NCBI RefSeq assembly: GCF_001556185.1
Contig: NZ_LSIJ01000003.1
Location: forward strand, 58,760 to 122,759
Source of the DNA: Sphingomonas sp. CCH10-B3
GTDB lineage: Bacteria > Pseudomonadota > Alphaproteobacteria > Sphingomonadales > Sphingomonadaceae
Direction of reading: 5' to 3'
Length of the DNA stretch: 64,000 bases
The position numbers and the translations under genes were made by a program. Below, piece by piece: positions 54,005-63,317 of the stretch (its first letter is position 1; each line of letters begins with the position of its first letter). The notes below the pieces were generated by a model, which saw only the letters and a program-made list of their open reading frames with translations, searched no databases and was not told the origin of the DNA.

Positions 54005-54882
54005 GAGGACTGCCCGACGCGCCGACGCAGGTAATCGGCATAATGCGTCTTGCCGAGCGCCGCCGCACGCGCCAGCACAGCATCGGCATCGAGCCAGCCG
54101 AGTTCATAGGCGACTTCTTCGAGGCATGCGACCTTCACGCCGGTGCGGTGCTCAAGCGTGCGCACGAACGAGCCGGCGTCATGCAGGCTGTCGTGCGTGC
54201 CGGTGTCGAGCCACGCATAGCCGCGCCCGAGCCGCGTGATGTGCAACTGCCCCTGGTCGAGATAGCGCTGGTTGACATCGGTGATCTCGAGCTCGCCACG
54301 CGCCGACGGCTTGATCGACTTGGCGATCTCGCAAACATCGCTGTCGTAGAAATACAGGCCGGTGATTGCCCAGTTCGACTGCGGGTTCTTGGGCTTTTCG
54401 GCAATCGATGTCGCCTGCCCGGTCGCTGGATCGAACGTCACCACGCCATAGCGTTCGGGATCGTCGACATGATAGGCGAAGACATTAGCGCCGCCGTTTT
54501 CGGCGACCTGCGCCGCCGCCTGACACTTGGCGCCGATCTGGTCACCGAAATAGATGTTGTCGCCCAGAATGAGCGCCGATGCGTCGCCGTCGACGAATTT
54601 CTCGCCGATGATGAACGCCTCGGCAAGCCCGTTGGGCTGCGGCTGCACCGCGTAGCTGAGGTTGATACCAAACGCCGAGCCGTCACCGAGCAGCAATTCG
54701 AAGATCGGCAGATCGCGTGGCGTAGAAATGATCAAGATATCCCGAATATTCGCCAGCATCAGCACCGACAAGGGATAATAGATCATCGGTTTATCATAAA
54801 CCGGCAGAATTTGTTTCGAGATCGCAAAGGTAGCTGGATAGAGGCGCGTGCCGCTGCCCCCGGCGAGGACGATGCCCCTCAT
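54001..54882 (-). CDS. rmlA: Glucose-1-phosphate thymidylyltransferase
   Basis: 293 residues, making dTDP-glucose. [18 protein letters not shown] at the start, [40 protein letters not shown] and the C-terminal CLEEVAY motif. An ATG 17 codons upstream adds residues without family similarity, so the ATG directly before RGIVLAGG is preferred. First of rmlACBD. An AT-rich 259-bp gap (54883-55141), with an ATATATATT-type stretch near 54950, separates it from the divergent acyltransferase and probably holds promoters for both. Confidence 0.97.
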   Translation of the reverse strand: MRGIVLAGGSGTRLYPATFAISKQILPVYDKPMIYYPLSVLMLANIRDILIISTPRDLPIFELLLGDGSAFGINLSYAVQPQPNGLAEAFIIGEKFVDGDASALILGDNIYFGDQIGAKCQAAAQVAENGGANVFAYHVDDPERYGVVTFDPATGQATSIAEKPKNPQSNWAITGLYFYDSDVCEIAKSIKPSARGELEITDVNQRYLDQGQLHITRLGRGYAWLDTGTHDSLHDAGSFVRTLEHRTGVKVACLEEVAYELGWLDADAVLARAAALGKTHYADYLRRRVGQSS

Positions 54883-55141
54883 CAACTCTATCTCCCCATA
54901 ATTCGCGGGTCCTCTAGCAAATCGACCCATCAAATGCTAGTGCACCGCAATATATATTATCTATCTGATAAGTTTGATATTTTTATGCTTTGTTACAGCC
55001 ATCTGACAGTCCTGCGGCACCCGATTCTCGCGCGCGCCCGGCGCCTTGGCACGCGTGGAGACGGCGACTGAGAGCACCGGCACCGCATTTTTGCGATTGC
55101 CTGAAGTTGGTTGATGACCGATGCAGCGGACGGGGATCATC

Positions 55142-57196
55142 ATGACCAATTCTTTCGCCTTGGGGGACCGCCCGGCGGTTTCGCCCGGTGACTTGGCTGT
55201 CGCCGCTGGTGCGCCCGCTCACCCGGGAATCGCCTATCGTCCCGAAATCGACGGCCTCCGTGCGATCGCGGTTTTGGCAGTGATGGCCTATCACGCCGAC
55301 CTGCCGGGGGCGCATGGCGGCTTCACTGGCGTCGATATCTTCTTCGTCATCAGCGGCTATCTGATTTCCGCCATCATCCTGCAGGATCTTCGCGGCGGGC
55401 GCTTCAGCTTTCGCGAATTCTATGTCCGCCGCGCGTTTCGCATCCTGCCGGCAATGCTGCTGGTGCTGCTGGCGACCTTGCTTGGCAGCACCTTGCTGGT
55501 TGATCCGGCCGCGATCAAATCGATTGGCCAGAGCGCGGTTGCGGCGATCGCGATGCTCGCGAACGGCTATTTCTGGCTGAAGAGCGGCGGCTATTTCGGG
55601 CTGGCGACGCCCAATCTGCCGCTCATCCATTACTGGAGCCTGGCCGTCGAGGAGCAATTTTACCTGATCGTCACGCCCATGCTCGTCTGGCTGTGGGCAC
55701 GCGGCACGCGCTGGACGGTGATCGCCGTCGCGGTCGCCGCAGCCTGCTCGTTCGTGCTGAGCTGCTATCTCGGGATCGCCAAGCCGGGTGCGAATTATTT
55801 CCTGCTGCCGTCGCGCGGGTGGGAATTGTCGGCCGGCATTTTGGTGCGGCTCGGCGAAGCCAGGCTGCGCGACCGGGTCAATGGTCGCGCCGCAGACGTC
55901 CTCGCAAGCATTGGCCTGCTGCTGCTGATTGCACCGATTTCGTTGCTGCCGGTCGGCGTCCCCTTCCCCGGCGTTGCCGCGCTGCCGACGATCGTCGGGA
56001 CGTGCCTGTTCCTTGCCTTCGGACAGCGCGCGCGGGCGCTTGGGCCGCTGCTCGCCAGTCGCCCCTTGGTCGCCATCGGGCTGATCTCGTACAGCAGCTA
56101 TCTTTGGCACCAGCCGCTGCTGGCAGGGCTGCGGCTGGTCTGGCCCAATGCGCTCACAATCGCGACCACACTGGCCGCGCTGGCATCGAGCCTTGCGCTC
56201 GGTGCAGCCACCTGGTGGCTGGTCGAGCAGCCGTTCCGGCGCCGTGGCGAGCCTTATCGCTTGCGCCTCGCCGCGATCGCCGCTGCGACCGCCGTCGTCG
56301 CGCTGGTCGGCGGCCTGTTCGCGTGGAAGCCGCCGGTCACGCTGACGCCACGCCAAGAGGCACTGGTGCACTTCGCCGACCAGTCGATCGCGACGACGCT
56401 TCGGTGCAGCAAGGACCAGCATCCACAGCGGCCGCTCGACCAGAGCTGCCGGATTGGGGCCGATGTGCCTCCCACCATGGCGATCGTCGGCGATTCCTAT
56501 GCGCCCGCTTTGATGCCCGCTTTCGCGGGTCCGCTGGCCGATGCCGGACGCAATGCGCTGGTGCTGTCGTCGTCGGGCTGCGCGCCGCTATTGTACGATC
56601 CACTCCCCGCCGAACCCCGGCTGCGCCCCTGTGCGATCCTGTCGGCACAAGCGCTCGACTATGTGATTGCGCATCCGCAGCTGCGCTCGGTCGTGCTTAT
56701 CGCGCGGTGGCGGCTCTATCTTGACGCGGAGCCGTTCGACAATGGCGAGGGCGGGATCACGGCTGATGACCCGTCGCGCAAGCCGCATCGCTTGGAGGTC
56801 CGGCGCGGCTTGGAGCGGACAGTGGCACGGCTGTTGGCCGCCGGGCGCACCGTCATCCTTGTCTACCCCTCGCCCGCCGCCGGGTGGGATATGCCGCGCT
56901 ATCTGCTGAAGCGCGAGCGGCTGGGATGGCCGACGCCGCCGCTGATCGGCAATGCGCGCGCGCCCGTCGATGCTTATGCCCGCGAAGCCGCCGAAATGCT
57001 CGGTTCGCTGGGCACCAATCCACGGCTGAAGCGGCTCGATCCCGCGCGCGGTCTGTGCGGCACGCTGATGCCCAGCCGTTGCGTAATCGCCCGTGGCGGC
57101 CGCCCGCTCTATTTCGACGACAACCATCTGGCGCCCGAGGGGGCAAAGCTCGCGCTGCCGCGGGCGGTGGTCGCGCCGCTGCTTGTCGACCGTTAG
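55142..57196 (+). CDS. OafA/YrhL-type acyltransferase with C-terminal SGNH domain (second copy)
   Basis: 684 residues. A 40-residue leader precedes the membrane acyltransferase domain (YRPEIDGLRAIAVLAVMAYHA; GFTGVDIFFVISGYLI; VRRAFRILPAML), with about ten helices. The SGNH-like domain starts near residue 430: AIVGDSYAPALMPAF for block I and FDDNHLAPEGAK for the Asp-His pair. It would acylate the polysaccharide across the membrane. The ATG preceded by GGGGA six bases upstream is preferred; an ATG seven codons earlier is possible. It mirrors the first copy at the other edge of the locus. Confidence 0.9.
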   Translation: MTNSFALGDRPAVSPGDLAVAAGAPAHPGIAYRPEIDGLRAIAVLAVMAYHADLPGAHGGFTGVDIFFVISGYLISAIILQDLRGGRFSFREFYVRRAFRILPAMLLVLLATLLGSTLLVDPAAIKSIGQSAVAAIAMLANGYFWLKSGGYFGLATPNLPLIHYWSLAVEEQFYLIVTPMLVWLWARGTRWTVIAVAVAAACSFVLSCYLGIAKPGANYFLLPSRGWELSAGILVRLGEARLRDRVNGRAADVLASIGLLLLIAPISLLPVGVPFPGVAALPTIVGTCLFLAFGQRARALGPLLASRPLVAIGLISYSSYLWHQPLLAGLRLVWPNALTIATTLAALASSLALGAATWWLVEQPFRRRGEPYRLRLAAIAAATAVVALVGGLFAWKPPVTLTPRQEALVHFADQSIATTLRCSKDQHPQRPLDQSCRIGADVPPTMAIVGDSYAPALMPAFAGPLADAGRNALVLSSSGCAPLLYDPLPAEPRLRPCAILSAQALDYVIAHPQLRSVVLIARWRLYLDAEPFDNGEGGITADDPSRKPHRLEVRRGLERTVARLLAAGRTVILVYPSPAAGWDMPRYLLKRERLGWPTPPLIGNARAPVDAYAREAAEMLGSLGTNPRLKRLDPARGLCGTLMPSRCVIARGGRPLYFDDNHLAPEGAKLALPRAVVAPLLVDR

Positions 57197-57200
57197 TCGA

Positions 57201-57965
57201 TCAGATCGCCTTGCAGGCGGCCGTCAGCCGTTCGGCCCATTTGCCCTGGCCAATTTCGTTGAAATGGACGCCATCAAGGGTCAGCCCATCCGCTGAAGGC
57301 AACGGATCTATCAGGATACCACCGGTATCCTTGGCAACCTTGGCCAGCCGCTGATTAAGCGCATCGCGCATCGCCCCGTCGATTTGCGCGCCGGCCGCCG
57401 CCTTGCTGTCGAAAGGCATGATCGACACAAATGCCACCTTGGCGGGCTGGGCCGCATCAACCAGCGCGCGGTAATCCGCCTCCCACTTGGCCGGATCGGT
57501 CTTGAACGCTGCGACCGAATCGTTGATCCCGAGCGCGAACACGACCAGGCGCGGGCGCACATGCGCAAATACATCGGGGCCGAGATCGTCCCAGTCGCGT
57601 ACCCGCGAGCCGGGAATGCCCGCCCGCAGGACCGGCTGACCGCACAGCTGATAGACACCGCTGCGCGCGACGATCGAGTCGCCCAGCAGAACGATGGCGT
57701 TTTTGGCGAAGGACTCTTCCTGCCCAACGATCGCGCTAGTGGCCTGCTCGCGCGTGATCTTGTCGTCTTCGGGATCGGGGGCGGCGCGGACCAGGCTGGC
57801 GGGTGGCCCTGCTACGGTCATGGCGGTAGCACCGGCAACGCTTGGGTCAGCGGTGGTCGCGACAGTGGGCGGCGACGCGGCCAGAAACTGTGCGGCAATG
57901 ATGGCCGCCACCGCGACCACCGCCATCACTACGCTGATCCAGATTCCGATGCTGTTCTTCGTCAT
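57201..57965 (-). CDS. SGNH/GDSL-type esterase, membrane anchored
   Basis: 254 residues. One N-terminal helix (about 6-28) and an alanine/threonine/proline-rich linker precede the hydrolase. Blocks: VLLGDSIVARSG (block I, Ser), ALGINDSVAAF (block III, Asn) and LDGVHFNEIGQ (block V, Asp-His). This fits a periplasmic esterase such as a deacetylase of polysaccharide. It lies four bases from the convergent acyltransferase end. The ATG after GGCGGGAC was chosen over an upstream one. Confidence 0.85.
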   Translation of the reverse strand: MTKNSIGIWISVVMAVVAVAAIIAAQFLAASPPTVATTADPSVAGATAMTVAGPPASLVRAAPDPEDDKITREQATSAIVGQEESFAKNAIVLLGDSIVARSGVYQLCGQPVLRAGIPGSRVRDWDDLGPDVFAHVRPRLVVFALGINDSVAAFKTDPAKWEADYRALVDAAQPAKVAFVSIMPFDSKAAAGAQIDGAMRDALNQRLAKVAKDTGGILIDPLPSADGLTLDGVHFNEIGQGKWAERLTAACKAI

Positions 57966-58031
57966 GTCCCGCCCTGCTCGCGCATTCGATAGGAAATGGC
58001 TGAATAACCAGCCATCCCGGGGACGCAAAGA

Positions 58032-58151
58032 CTAAACGCGGAGCCACGACCGCAGCAAGGCGGCAACAATGCCGAGCGCCAGCACGCTCATGGCCCAAAT
58101 GGCGACCAGCCACGCCAGCCGCTTCCACAAGGGACGAGCATGCGCTGCCAT
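58032..58151 (-). CDS. DUF2474-type small subunit of the bd-type oxidase
   Basis: 39-residue single-helix protein, MAAHARPLWKRLAWLVAIW then a hydrophobic run ending LLRSWLRV. The pattern of a basic PLWKRLAW start and one membrane helix matches the DUF2474 family that often follows cydB. Its ATG overlaps the cydB stop (TGATG), so it is coupled to the oxidase genes. It may be functionally similar to CydX, stabilising the complex. Small size makes it easy to miss. Confidence 0.85.
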   Translation of the reverse strand: MAAHARPLWKRLAWLVAIWAMSVLALGIVAALLRSWLRV

Positions 58152-59155
58152 CAGTGATAGCCCGCGCCGACTTTGCCCCGGAACACCCAATAGGCCCAGC
58201 CGGTATAGCCAAGGATCACCGGCAGCATGATGCCTGCCCCCACCAGCATGAAGCCCTGGCTGTCGGCGGGCGCCGCTGCCTGCACGATCGAAACGCTCGG
58301 CGGGATGATGAAGGGATACATGCTGATGCCGAGCCCCACGAAGCTGAGCCCGAAGATGCCGAGCGCGAGGACGAAGGGGGCATATTGCGCCTGCCGCCCC
58401 AACGCGCGCCAGAAGAGGAAGGCGGCGATCGTCACCAGCAGCGGCACTTGCGCGGTCACGATCACGCCCGGGAACGCCAGCCAGCGCGCGGCATAATCAT
58501 GCGACAGGAACGGCGTCGCCGCGCTGACCGCGATAATCGCGATCAAGGTGATCACCCCGAACCGCCGCGCGAGGCGATAGGCATGCGCCTGCGCCTGCCC
58601 CTCGGTCTTGGCGATCAGCCAGCAGGCGCCGAGCAGCGCATAGCCGGCAACCACGCTGCCACCGGTCAGCAGCGAGAAAGGCGTCAGCCAGTCGAGCCAG
58701 CCGCCGCCATAAGCGCGTCCGTCGACTGCGACGCCTTGCAGCAGCGCACCGAGGATGATGCCCTGCGCCAGCGCTGCCGTCGCCGAGCCCGCCGTGAAGG
58801 CAAAGTCCCACAACCCACGATGCGCCGGGTCGCGCCAGCGGAATTCGAACGCCACGCCGCGAAACACGAGGCCAAGCAGCATCGCGATAATCGGCGGGTA
58901 AAAGGCTGGCATAACAATCGCATAGGCCAGCGGAAAGGCCGCAAACAGCCCGCCGCCGCCCAGCACCAGCCAGGTTTCATTGCCATCCCACACCGGCGCG
59001 ATCGCGTTCATTGCCTGGTCGCGCTCTTCCCCGACCGCGAATTCGGGGAAGAGGATGCCGATGCCGAGATCGAAGCCGTCGAGCACGACATAGGCGAACA
59101 CCGCAAAGGCAATCAGCCCCGCCCAGATCGTCGCGAGTTCGGGGCTGACGGTCAT
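58151..59155 (-). CDS. cydB: Cytochrome bd-type ubiquinol oxidase subunit II
   Basis: 334 residues, about eight helices. The N-terminal part has WAGLIAFAVFAYVVLDGFDLGIGIL with the acidic proton-channel residues, NAIAPVWDGNETWLVLGGGGLFAAFP, and GVAFEFRWRDP, all typical for CydB/CioB. Overlaps the cydA stop by four bases. The subunit forms the proton-path part of the terminal oxidase. Confidence 0.96.
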   Translation of the reverse strand: MTVSPELATIWAGLIAFAVFAYVVLDGFDLGIGILFPEFAVGEERDQAMNAIAPVWDGNETWLVLGGGGLFAAFPLAYAIVMPAFYPPIIAMLLGLVFRGVAFEFRWRDPAHRGLWDFAFTAGSATAALAQGIILGALLQGVAVDGRAYGGGWLDWLTPFSLLTGGSVVAGYALLGACWLIAKTEGQAQAHAYRLARRFGVITLIAIIAVSAATPFLSHDYAARWLAFPGVIVTAQVPLLVTIAAFLFWRALGRQAQYAPFVLALGIFGLSFVGLGISMYPFIIPPSVSIVQAAAPADSQGFMLVGAGIMLPVILGYTGWAYWVFRGKVGAGYH

Positions 59156-60579
59156 GCCGCCGCTCCCTTCGCCATGATCTGCGGCGCAGGCGTGGTGCCG
59201 GCGGTGCGGATCGGGCCGTCCTGCAGTTCGGGCTCATGCGCTTCCACGCCCTTCGCCATCAGCTTCAGGATGTACCAGGTGCCAATGCCGAACACCGCGA
59301 AATAGACCAGGACGAACGCGACAAGCGATGCGCCGACGGCGGGCGCCGCCAGCGGCGACGCGCTCTTTGCCGTCTCGAGCAAGCCGTAAACGGTGTACGG
59401 CTGGCGGCCGACTTCGGTGGTGATCCACCCCGCGATGACGGCAACGAACCCCGCCGGTGCCATCAGCACGCCAGCGCGGTGCAGCCACGGCCAGTCGTAA
59501 AGCTTGCCGCGCAGGCGCGCGAACAGGCTCCAAAGGCCAAGGCCCAGCATCGCCATCCCCAACCCGACCATCACCCGGAACGACCAGAAAACGATCGCCA
59601 CCGGCGGCTGCTTGTCGCGCGCGACAGTGTCGAGCCCGGCGAGCGGCGCGTTGGCATCGTGTTTCAGGATCACCGACGAAAGCTTTGGAATCTCGACCGC
59701 ATAGTCGACGCGCTGCGCGTCCTGATCGGGCAGCCCGAACAGGATCAGCGGCGCGCCATCGGGGTGGCTTTGGAAATGGCCTTCCATCGCCATCACCTTG
59801 GCGGGCTGATGTTCGAGCGTGTTGAGACCGTGCGCGTCGCCCGCGAAAATCTGGATCGGCGCGACGATCGCTGCCATCCACATCGCCATCGAGAACATCA
59901 CTCGCGCCGCTTCAGGGGAAGCACCGTCGGGCGCGCGTCGCTGGCGGAGCAGATGCCACGCCCCCACCCCGCCGACCGCCAGCGCCGTCGTCAGATAGGC
60001 GCCGGTGACGGTATGGACCAACCGATAGGGAAAGCTCGGGTTGAAGATGACGTCGAGCCACGACCCCTTGAGCACGAACTGGCCATCGGCGTTGATCGCA
60101 TAGCCCGTCGGCGTCTGCATCCAGCTGTTCGCCGACAGGATCCAGAAGGCGGAGATGAAAGTGCCGAGCGCGACCATGCAGGTCGCGGCGAAATGCAGCC
60201 CCGGCCCGACCTTCTCGCGACCGAACAGCATCACGCCGAGGAAACCGGCTTCGAGGAAAAAGGCGGTGAGCACTTCATAGGCCATCAACGGCCCGAGCAC
60301 TGGCCCGGTCTTGTCCGAAAATACCGCCCAGTTGGTGCCGAACTGATAGGACATCACGATGCCCGACACGACGCCCATCGCAAAGGCGACCGCGAAGATC
60401 TTCACCCAGAAATTGAAGAGGTCGAGATAGACAGCCTTGCCGGTCCGCAGCCACAGCCCTTCGAGCACCGCGAGATAGCTCGCCAAACCGATCGAAAAGC
60501 TCGGAAAAATAAAGTGGAAACTGACAGTGAAGCCGAACTGGATCCTGGCGAGGATAATCGGGTCGAACCCTTCGAACAT
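59152..60579 (-). CDS. cydA: Cytochrome bd-type (CIO) ubiquinol oxidase subunit I
   Basis: 475 residues. Heme-ligand histidines lie in SFHFIFPSFSIGL near residue 19 and further into the protein; the quinol-site loop is short, so the protein is nearly 50 residues shorter than E. coli CydA. That, and the DUF2474 partner, fits the cyanide-insensitive CIO type. NSWMQTPTGYAI and GWITTEVGRQPYTVYG are family motifs. The ATG with AAAGG nine bases before it was taken; one two codons earlier is too close to the site. Confidence 0.95.
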   Translation of the reverse strand: MFEGFDPIILARIQFGFTVSFHFIFPSFSIGLASYLAVLEGLWLRTGKAVYLDLFNFWVKIFAVAFAMGVVSGIVMSYQFGTNWAVFSDKTGPVLGPLMAYEVLTAFFLEAGFLGVMLFGREKVGPGLHFAATCMVALGTFISAFWILSANSWMQTPTGYAINADGQFVLKGSWLDVIFNPSFPYRLVHTVTGAYLTTALAVGGVGAWHLLRQRRAPDGASPEAARVMFSMAMWMAAIVAPIQIFAGDAHGLNTLEHQPAKVMAMEGHFQSHPDGAPLILFGLPDQDAQRVDYAVEIPKLSSVILKHDANAPLAGLDTVARDKQPPVAIVFWSFRVMVGLGMAMLGLGLWSLFARLRGKLYDWPWLHRAGVLMAPAGFVAVIAGWITTEVGRQPYTVYGLLETAKSASPLAAPAVGASLVAFVLVYFAVFGIGTWYILKLMAKGVEAHEPELQDGPIRTAGTTPAPQIMAKGAAA

Positions 60580-60729
60580 GCCCATGCACCTTTCGGCCTG
60601 CCCTCTGCACCCCGCCGCAACGGCGGACAAGTGCAGCGCGTGCAAGCATGATAACGCCGCACGCAGCCAAATGGTATCAGCACCAAACGCCCGGTGCGAA
60701 CCAATGTCCGCGCCGGGAGGCGGCCGAAA

Positions 60730-61350
60730 TCAGGGGTTGGGCACTGCCCCCGGCGGCGGACCGTCGGCACCGGGCGCGCCGCCCTGCATCTGCTGCTGCA
60801 TCTGCATTTGCTGCATGCGCTGGCGCAGCACCGTTTCGGGCAGGAAGTCGATCAGATCGACATCGAACACCAGGATTTGCTTGGCAAGTTCGGCCTGCTT
60901 GCCTTCGAGCGGGGGGGCGCCTGCGGGGCGCGGGCCGCCATAGCCCAGCGTCGGCTTGATCCAGAAGCGATAGCTCGCGCCCTTCTTCATCAGCCGCAGG
61001 GCTTCGCCGAAACCGGGGACGACATCCTTGGGCGACAAGGGTGTGGGCTGCTGCGACTTGTCGAAGGTTTCGCCGTTCAGCAGCTTGCCTTCGTAATTGA
61101 TCAGCGCGACGTCGGCATTGGTCGGCGTCAGCGTGCCGCTGCCGGGCTTCAGCACCTTGTACTGCAGGCCCGACGCAGTTTCGACGACACCCGGCGCCTT
61201 GCGATTCTTGGCAAGGAACCCGGCAACGGGATCGCCCGGGGTCAGCGTCGCGAGACCAATACCGCCAAGGATCGCGGCGAGAATGCCGGCCCACAGCATA
61301 TACAGGACATTGCGGCTGGTCGGCTTGATCGGCACGGTCGTGTTCGACAT
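60730..61350 (-). CDS. FKBP-type peptidyl-prolyl isomerase, membrane anchored
   Basis: 206 residues. One helix (about 15-37) anchors the protein, with the FKBP domain outside. Domain features: SGLQYKVLKPGSG near residue 60, ALINYEGKLLNGETFDKS, PGFGEALRLMKKG, then a YRFWIKPTLGYG segment and LVFDVDLIDF. The tail is rich in Met and Gln (MQQMQMQQQM) and proline. It probably assists folding in the periplasm. The gene lies between the oxidase genes and rpsU. Confidence 0.88.
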   Translation of the reverse strand: MSNTTVPIKPTSRNVLYMLWAGILAAILGGIGLATLTPGDPVAGFLAKNRKAPGVVETASGLQYKVLKPGSGTLTPTNADVALINYEGKLLNGETFDKSQQPTPLSPKDVVPGFGEALRLMKKGASYRFWIKPTLGYGGPRPAGAPPLEGKQAELAKQILVFDVDLIDFLPETVLRQRMQQMQMQQQMQGGAPGADGPPPGAVPNP

Positions 61351-61425
61351 TGTCGGGCTATTCCGCAAATTGGCGCTGCTGGGCGCGTTCAGGTCTCGAC
61401 GAGAAACCTCGCCGGTCAGGCCTTA

Positions 61426-61444
61426 GCGGGCGACGGCCGCCCGC
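61426..61444 (-). terminator. Possible weak terminator after rpsU
   Basis: A seven-base-pair GC hairpin (GCGGGCG with CGCCCGC, five-base loop) lies 20 bases after the rpsU stop, but no T run follows on that strand. It could be a processing or pausing site instead. Confidence 0.35.
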
Positions 61445-61463
61445 GAAAGGCCCGGATACAAGC

Positions 61464-61670
61464 TTAGCGGACGCCGTCGCGCTCGGCGCGCTTGCGGTCC
61501 ATCTTGCGGGCGCGGCGGACAGCGGCGGCACGCTCGCGCGCGCGCTTTTCCGACGGCTTTTCGTAATGACGGCGCAGCTTCATCTCGCGATAGACGCCTT
61601 CACGCTGCAGCTTCTTCTTCAGGGCACGCAGCGCCTGGTCGACGTTATTGTCGCGCACGATGATTTGCAT
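61464..61670 (-). CDS. rpsU: Small ribosomal subunit protein S21
   Basis: 68-residue bS21. [24 protein letters not shown] at the N-terminus, then [20 protein letters not shown], and an extended basic C-terminus. The ATG giving MQIIVRDNN is chosen; one three codons upstream is unlikely. S21 contacts the mRNA platform of the 30S subunit. Confidence 0.97.
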   Translation of the reverse strand: MQIIVRDNNVDQALRALKKKLQREGVYREMKLRRHYEKPSEKRARERAAAVRRARKMDRKRAERDGVR

Positions 61671-61820
61671 AAACCGCACAGTCTCCGAATCAATAGAATT
61701 GGGTCGCCACGAACCTTCGCCCGTGCCGCAAGCCGTGCCCCATACGCAGCCACGTCCTAAAAGGCAAGCGCTGCTGCCTGCATTTGCGGGTACGCCGCGC
61801 CGCGGCTATGCGCAGGCGCC

Positions 61821-63251
61821 ATGACCGACACGCCGCTGATGCTGCATAACAGCCTGACCCGCACGACCGAGCGCTTCGTGCCGATCGATCCGTCGCTGGT
61901 GCGCGTCTACACCTGCGGGCCGACGGTCTACAACTACCAGCATATCGGCAACATGCGCGCGTTCCTGTTCGCCGACACGCTGGGGCGCGTGCTGCGCTGG
62001 AAGGGATACCCGACCAAACACATCATCAACATCACCGATGTCGGCCATCTGACGAGCGACGCCGACGCCGGCGACGACAAGATGGAAAAGGCAGCCGCTG
62101 CGCAGGCAAAATCGATCTGGGAAATCGCCGCGCATTACACCGATGCGTTCAAACGGGATGTCGCGCGGCTCAATATCACCACGGTCAGCGAATGGACTGT
62201 CGCGACCGATCACATTGCGCAGATGATCGACTTCGCGAAGAAGATCGAGGCGAATTGCTACCAGATCGACGGCGGGCTGTATTTCGATACGTCGAAAGTG
62301 CCGAACTACGGCGCCCTCGCCCGCGCCGCGACCGAGGAGGGCGAAAGCCGCATCGATCCCGTCTCGGGTAAGCGCCACCCGCAGGACTTTGCTATCTGGC
62401 GCACCTCCGCTCCCGGCGAGCAGCGGCAAATGGAATGGGACTCGCCCTGGGGCAAAGGCGCGCCGGGCTGGCACCTCGAATGCTCGGTGATGAGCCTTGC
62501 CCATCTTGGCCACCCGTTCGACATCCACACCGGCGGGATCGATCACCGAGAGATCCACCACCCCAACGAGATCGCGCAGAATCAGGCATTTTGCGGCTGC
62601 GCCGACAGCGGCGCGCGCATCTGGATGCACAATAACTTCCTCGTCGATCGCGGCGGCAAGATGTCGAAGTCGGCGGGGGAATTCCTGCGTCTCCAGACCG
62701 TCGTCGACGCGGGCTTCCACCCGCTTGCCTATCGGCTGATGTGCCTGCAGGCGCATTACCGCAGCGAGCTGGAATTCAGCTGGGACAATCTGGCGGCGGC
62801 ATCGGTGCGGCTGAAGCGGATCGTGATGGCGATCGAAGGCCTGCGCGTACGCGACGACGGCAGCGACAAGGGCGACCCCCAGCCCTATCGCGCGCGGCTC
62901 GACGAGGCGCTGAGCGACGATCTCAATACGCCCAAGGCGCTGCCGGTGCTCGACGAATTGCTTGCCGACAAGCGCCTGTCGCCCGCACGCCGGCTTAGCG
63001 CGCTGGCCGACTTCGACGCCGTGCTGGGGCTGCAACTGGTAACGCTGACCCGCGCCGAGTTGCGCGTGCAGCCGTCAGGCGCCGCAATCAGCGAAGCCGA
63101 GATTGAAAAGACGCTCGCCGCGCGCAAAGAAGCCCGCGCGGCCAAGGACTTCGCCCGCTCCGATGCGCTGCGCGACGAACTCGCCGCCGCGGGAGTCGAA
63201 GTAATGGACGGCGATCCGCTCGGATGGGACTGGAAAACGACTCTGGGCTAA
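61821..63251 (+). CDS. cysS: Cysteinyl-tRNA synthetase
   Basis: 476-residue class I synthetase. The zinc cysteine region VRVYTCGPTVYNYQHIGNMRAF includes the HIGN version of HIGH (about residues 38-41); WHLECSVM and HHPNEIAQ carry further zinc ligands; the KMSKS loop is GGKMSKSAGEF near residue 280. The C-terminal helical domain has AARKEARAAKDFARSDALRDEL. The ATG gives the family N-terminus. Confidence 0.97.
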   Translation: MTDTPLMLHNSLTRTTERFVPIDPSLVRVYTCGPTVYNYQHIGNMRAFLFADTLGRVLRWKGYPTKHIINITDVGHLTSDADAGDDKMEKAAAAQAKSIWEIAAHYTDAFKRDVARLNITTVSEWTVATDHIAQMIDFAKKIEANCYQIDGGLYFDTSKVPNYGALARAATEEGESRIDPVSGKRHPQDFAIWRTSAPGEQRQMEWDSPWGKGAPGWHLECSVMSLAHLGHPFDIHTGGIDHREIHHPNEIAQNQAFCGCADSGARIWMHNNFLVDRGGKMSKSAGEFLRLQTVVDAGFHPLAYRLMCLQAHYRSELEFSWDNLAAASVRLKRIVMAIEGLRVRDDGSDKGDPQPYRARLDEALSDDLNTPKALPVLDELLADKRLSPARRLSALADFDAVLGLQLVTLTRAELRVQPSGAAISEAEIEKTLAARKEARAAKDFARSDALRDELAAAGVEVMDGDPLGWDWKTTLG

Positions 63252-63317
63252 CGGAATCGCTTGCCCTCATGCAACGGCTGGGCATGATCGCGCCAACGCC
63301 AGCAAACGGGGGACAGC

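Noticed and set aside
54983-56422. A 479-codon minus-strand frame opposite the second acyltransferase
   Set aside because: No domain and very high Arg/Gln; the plus strand encodes a recognisable OafA-type protein.
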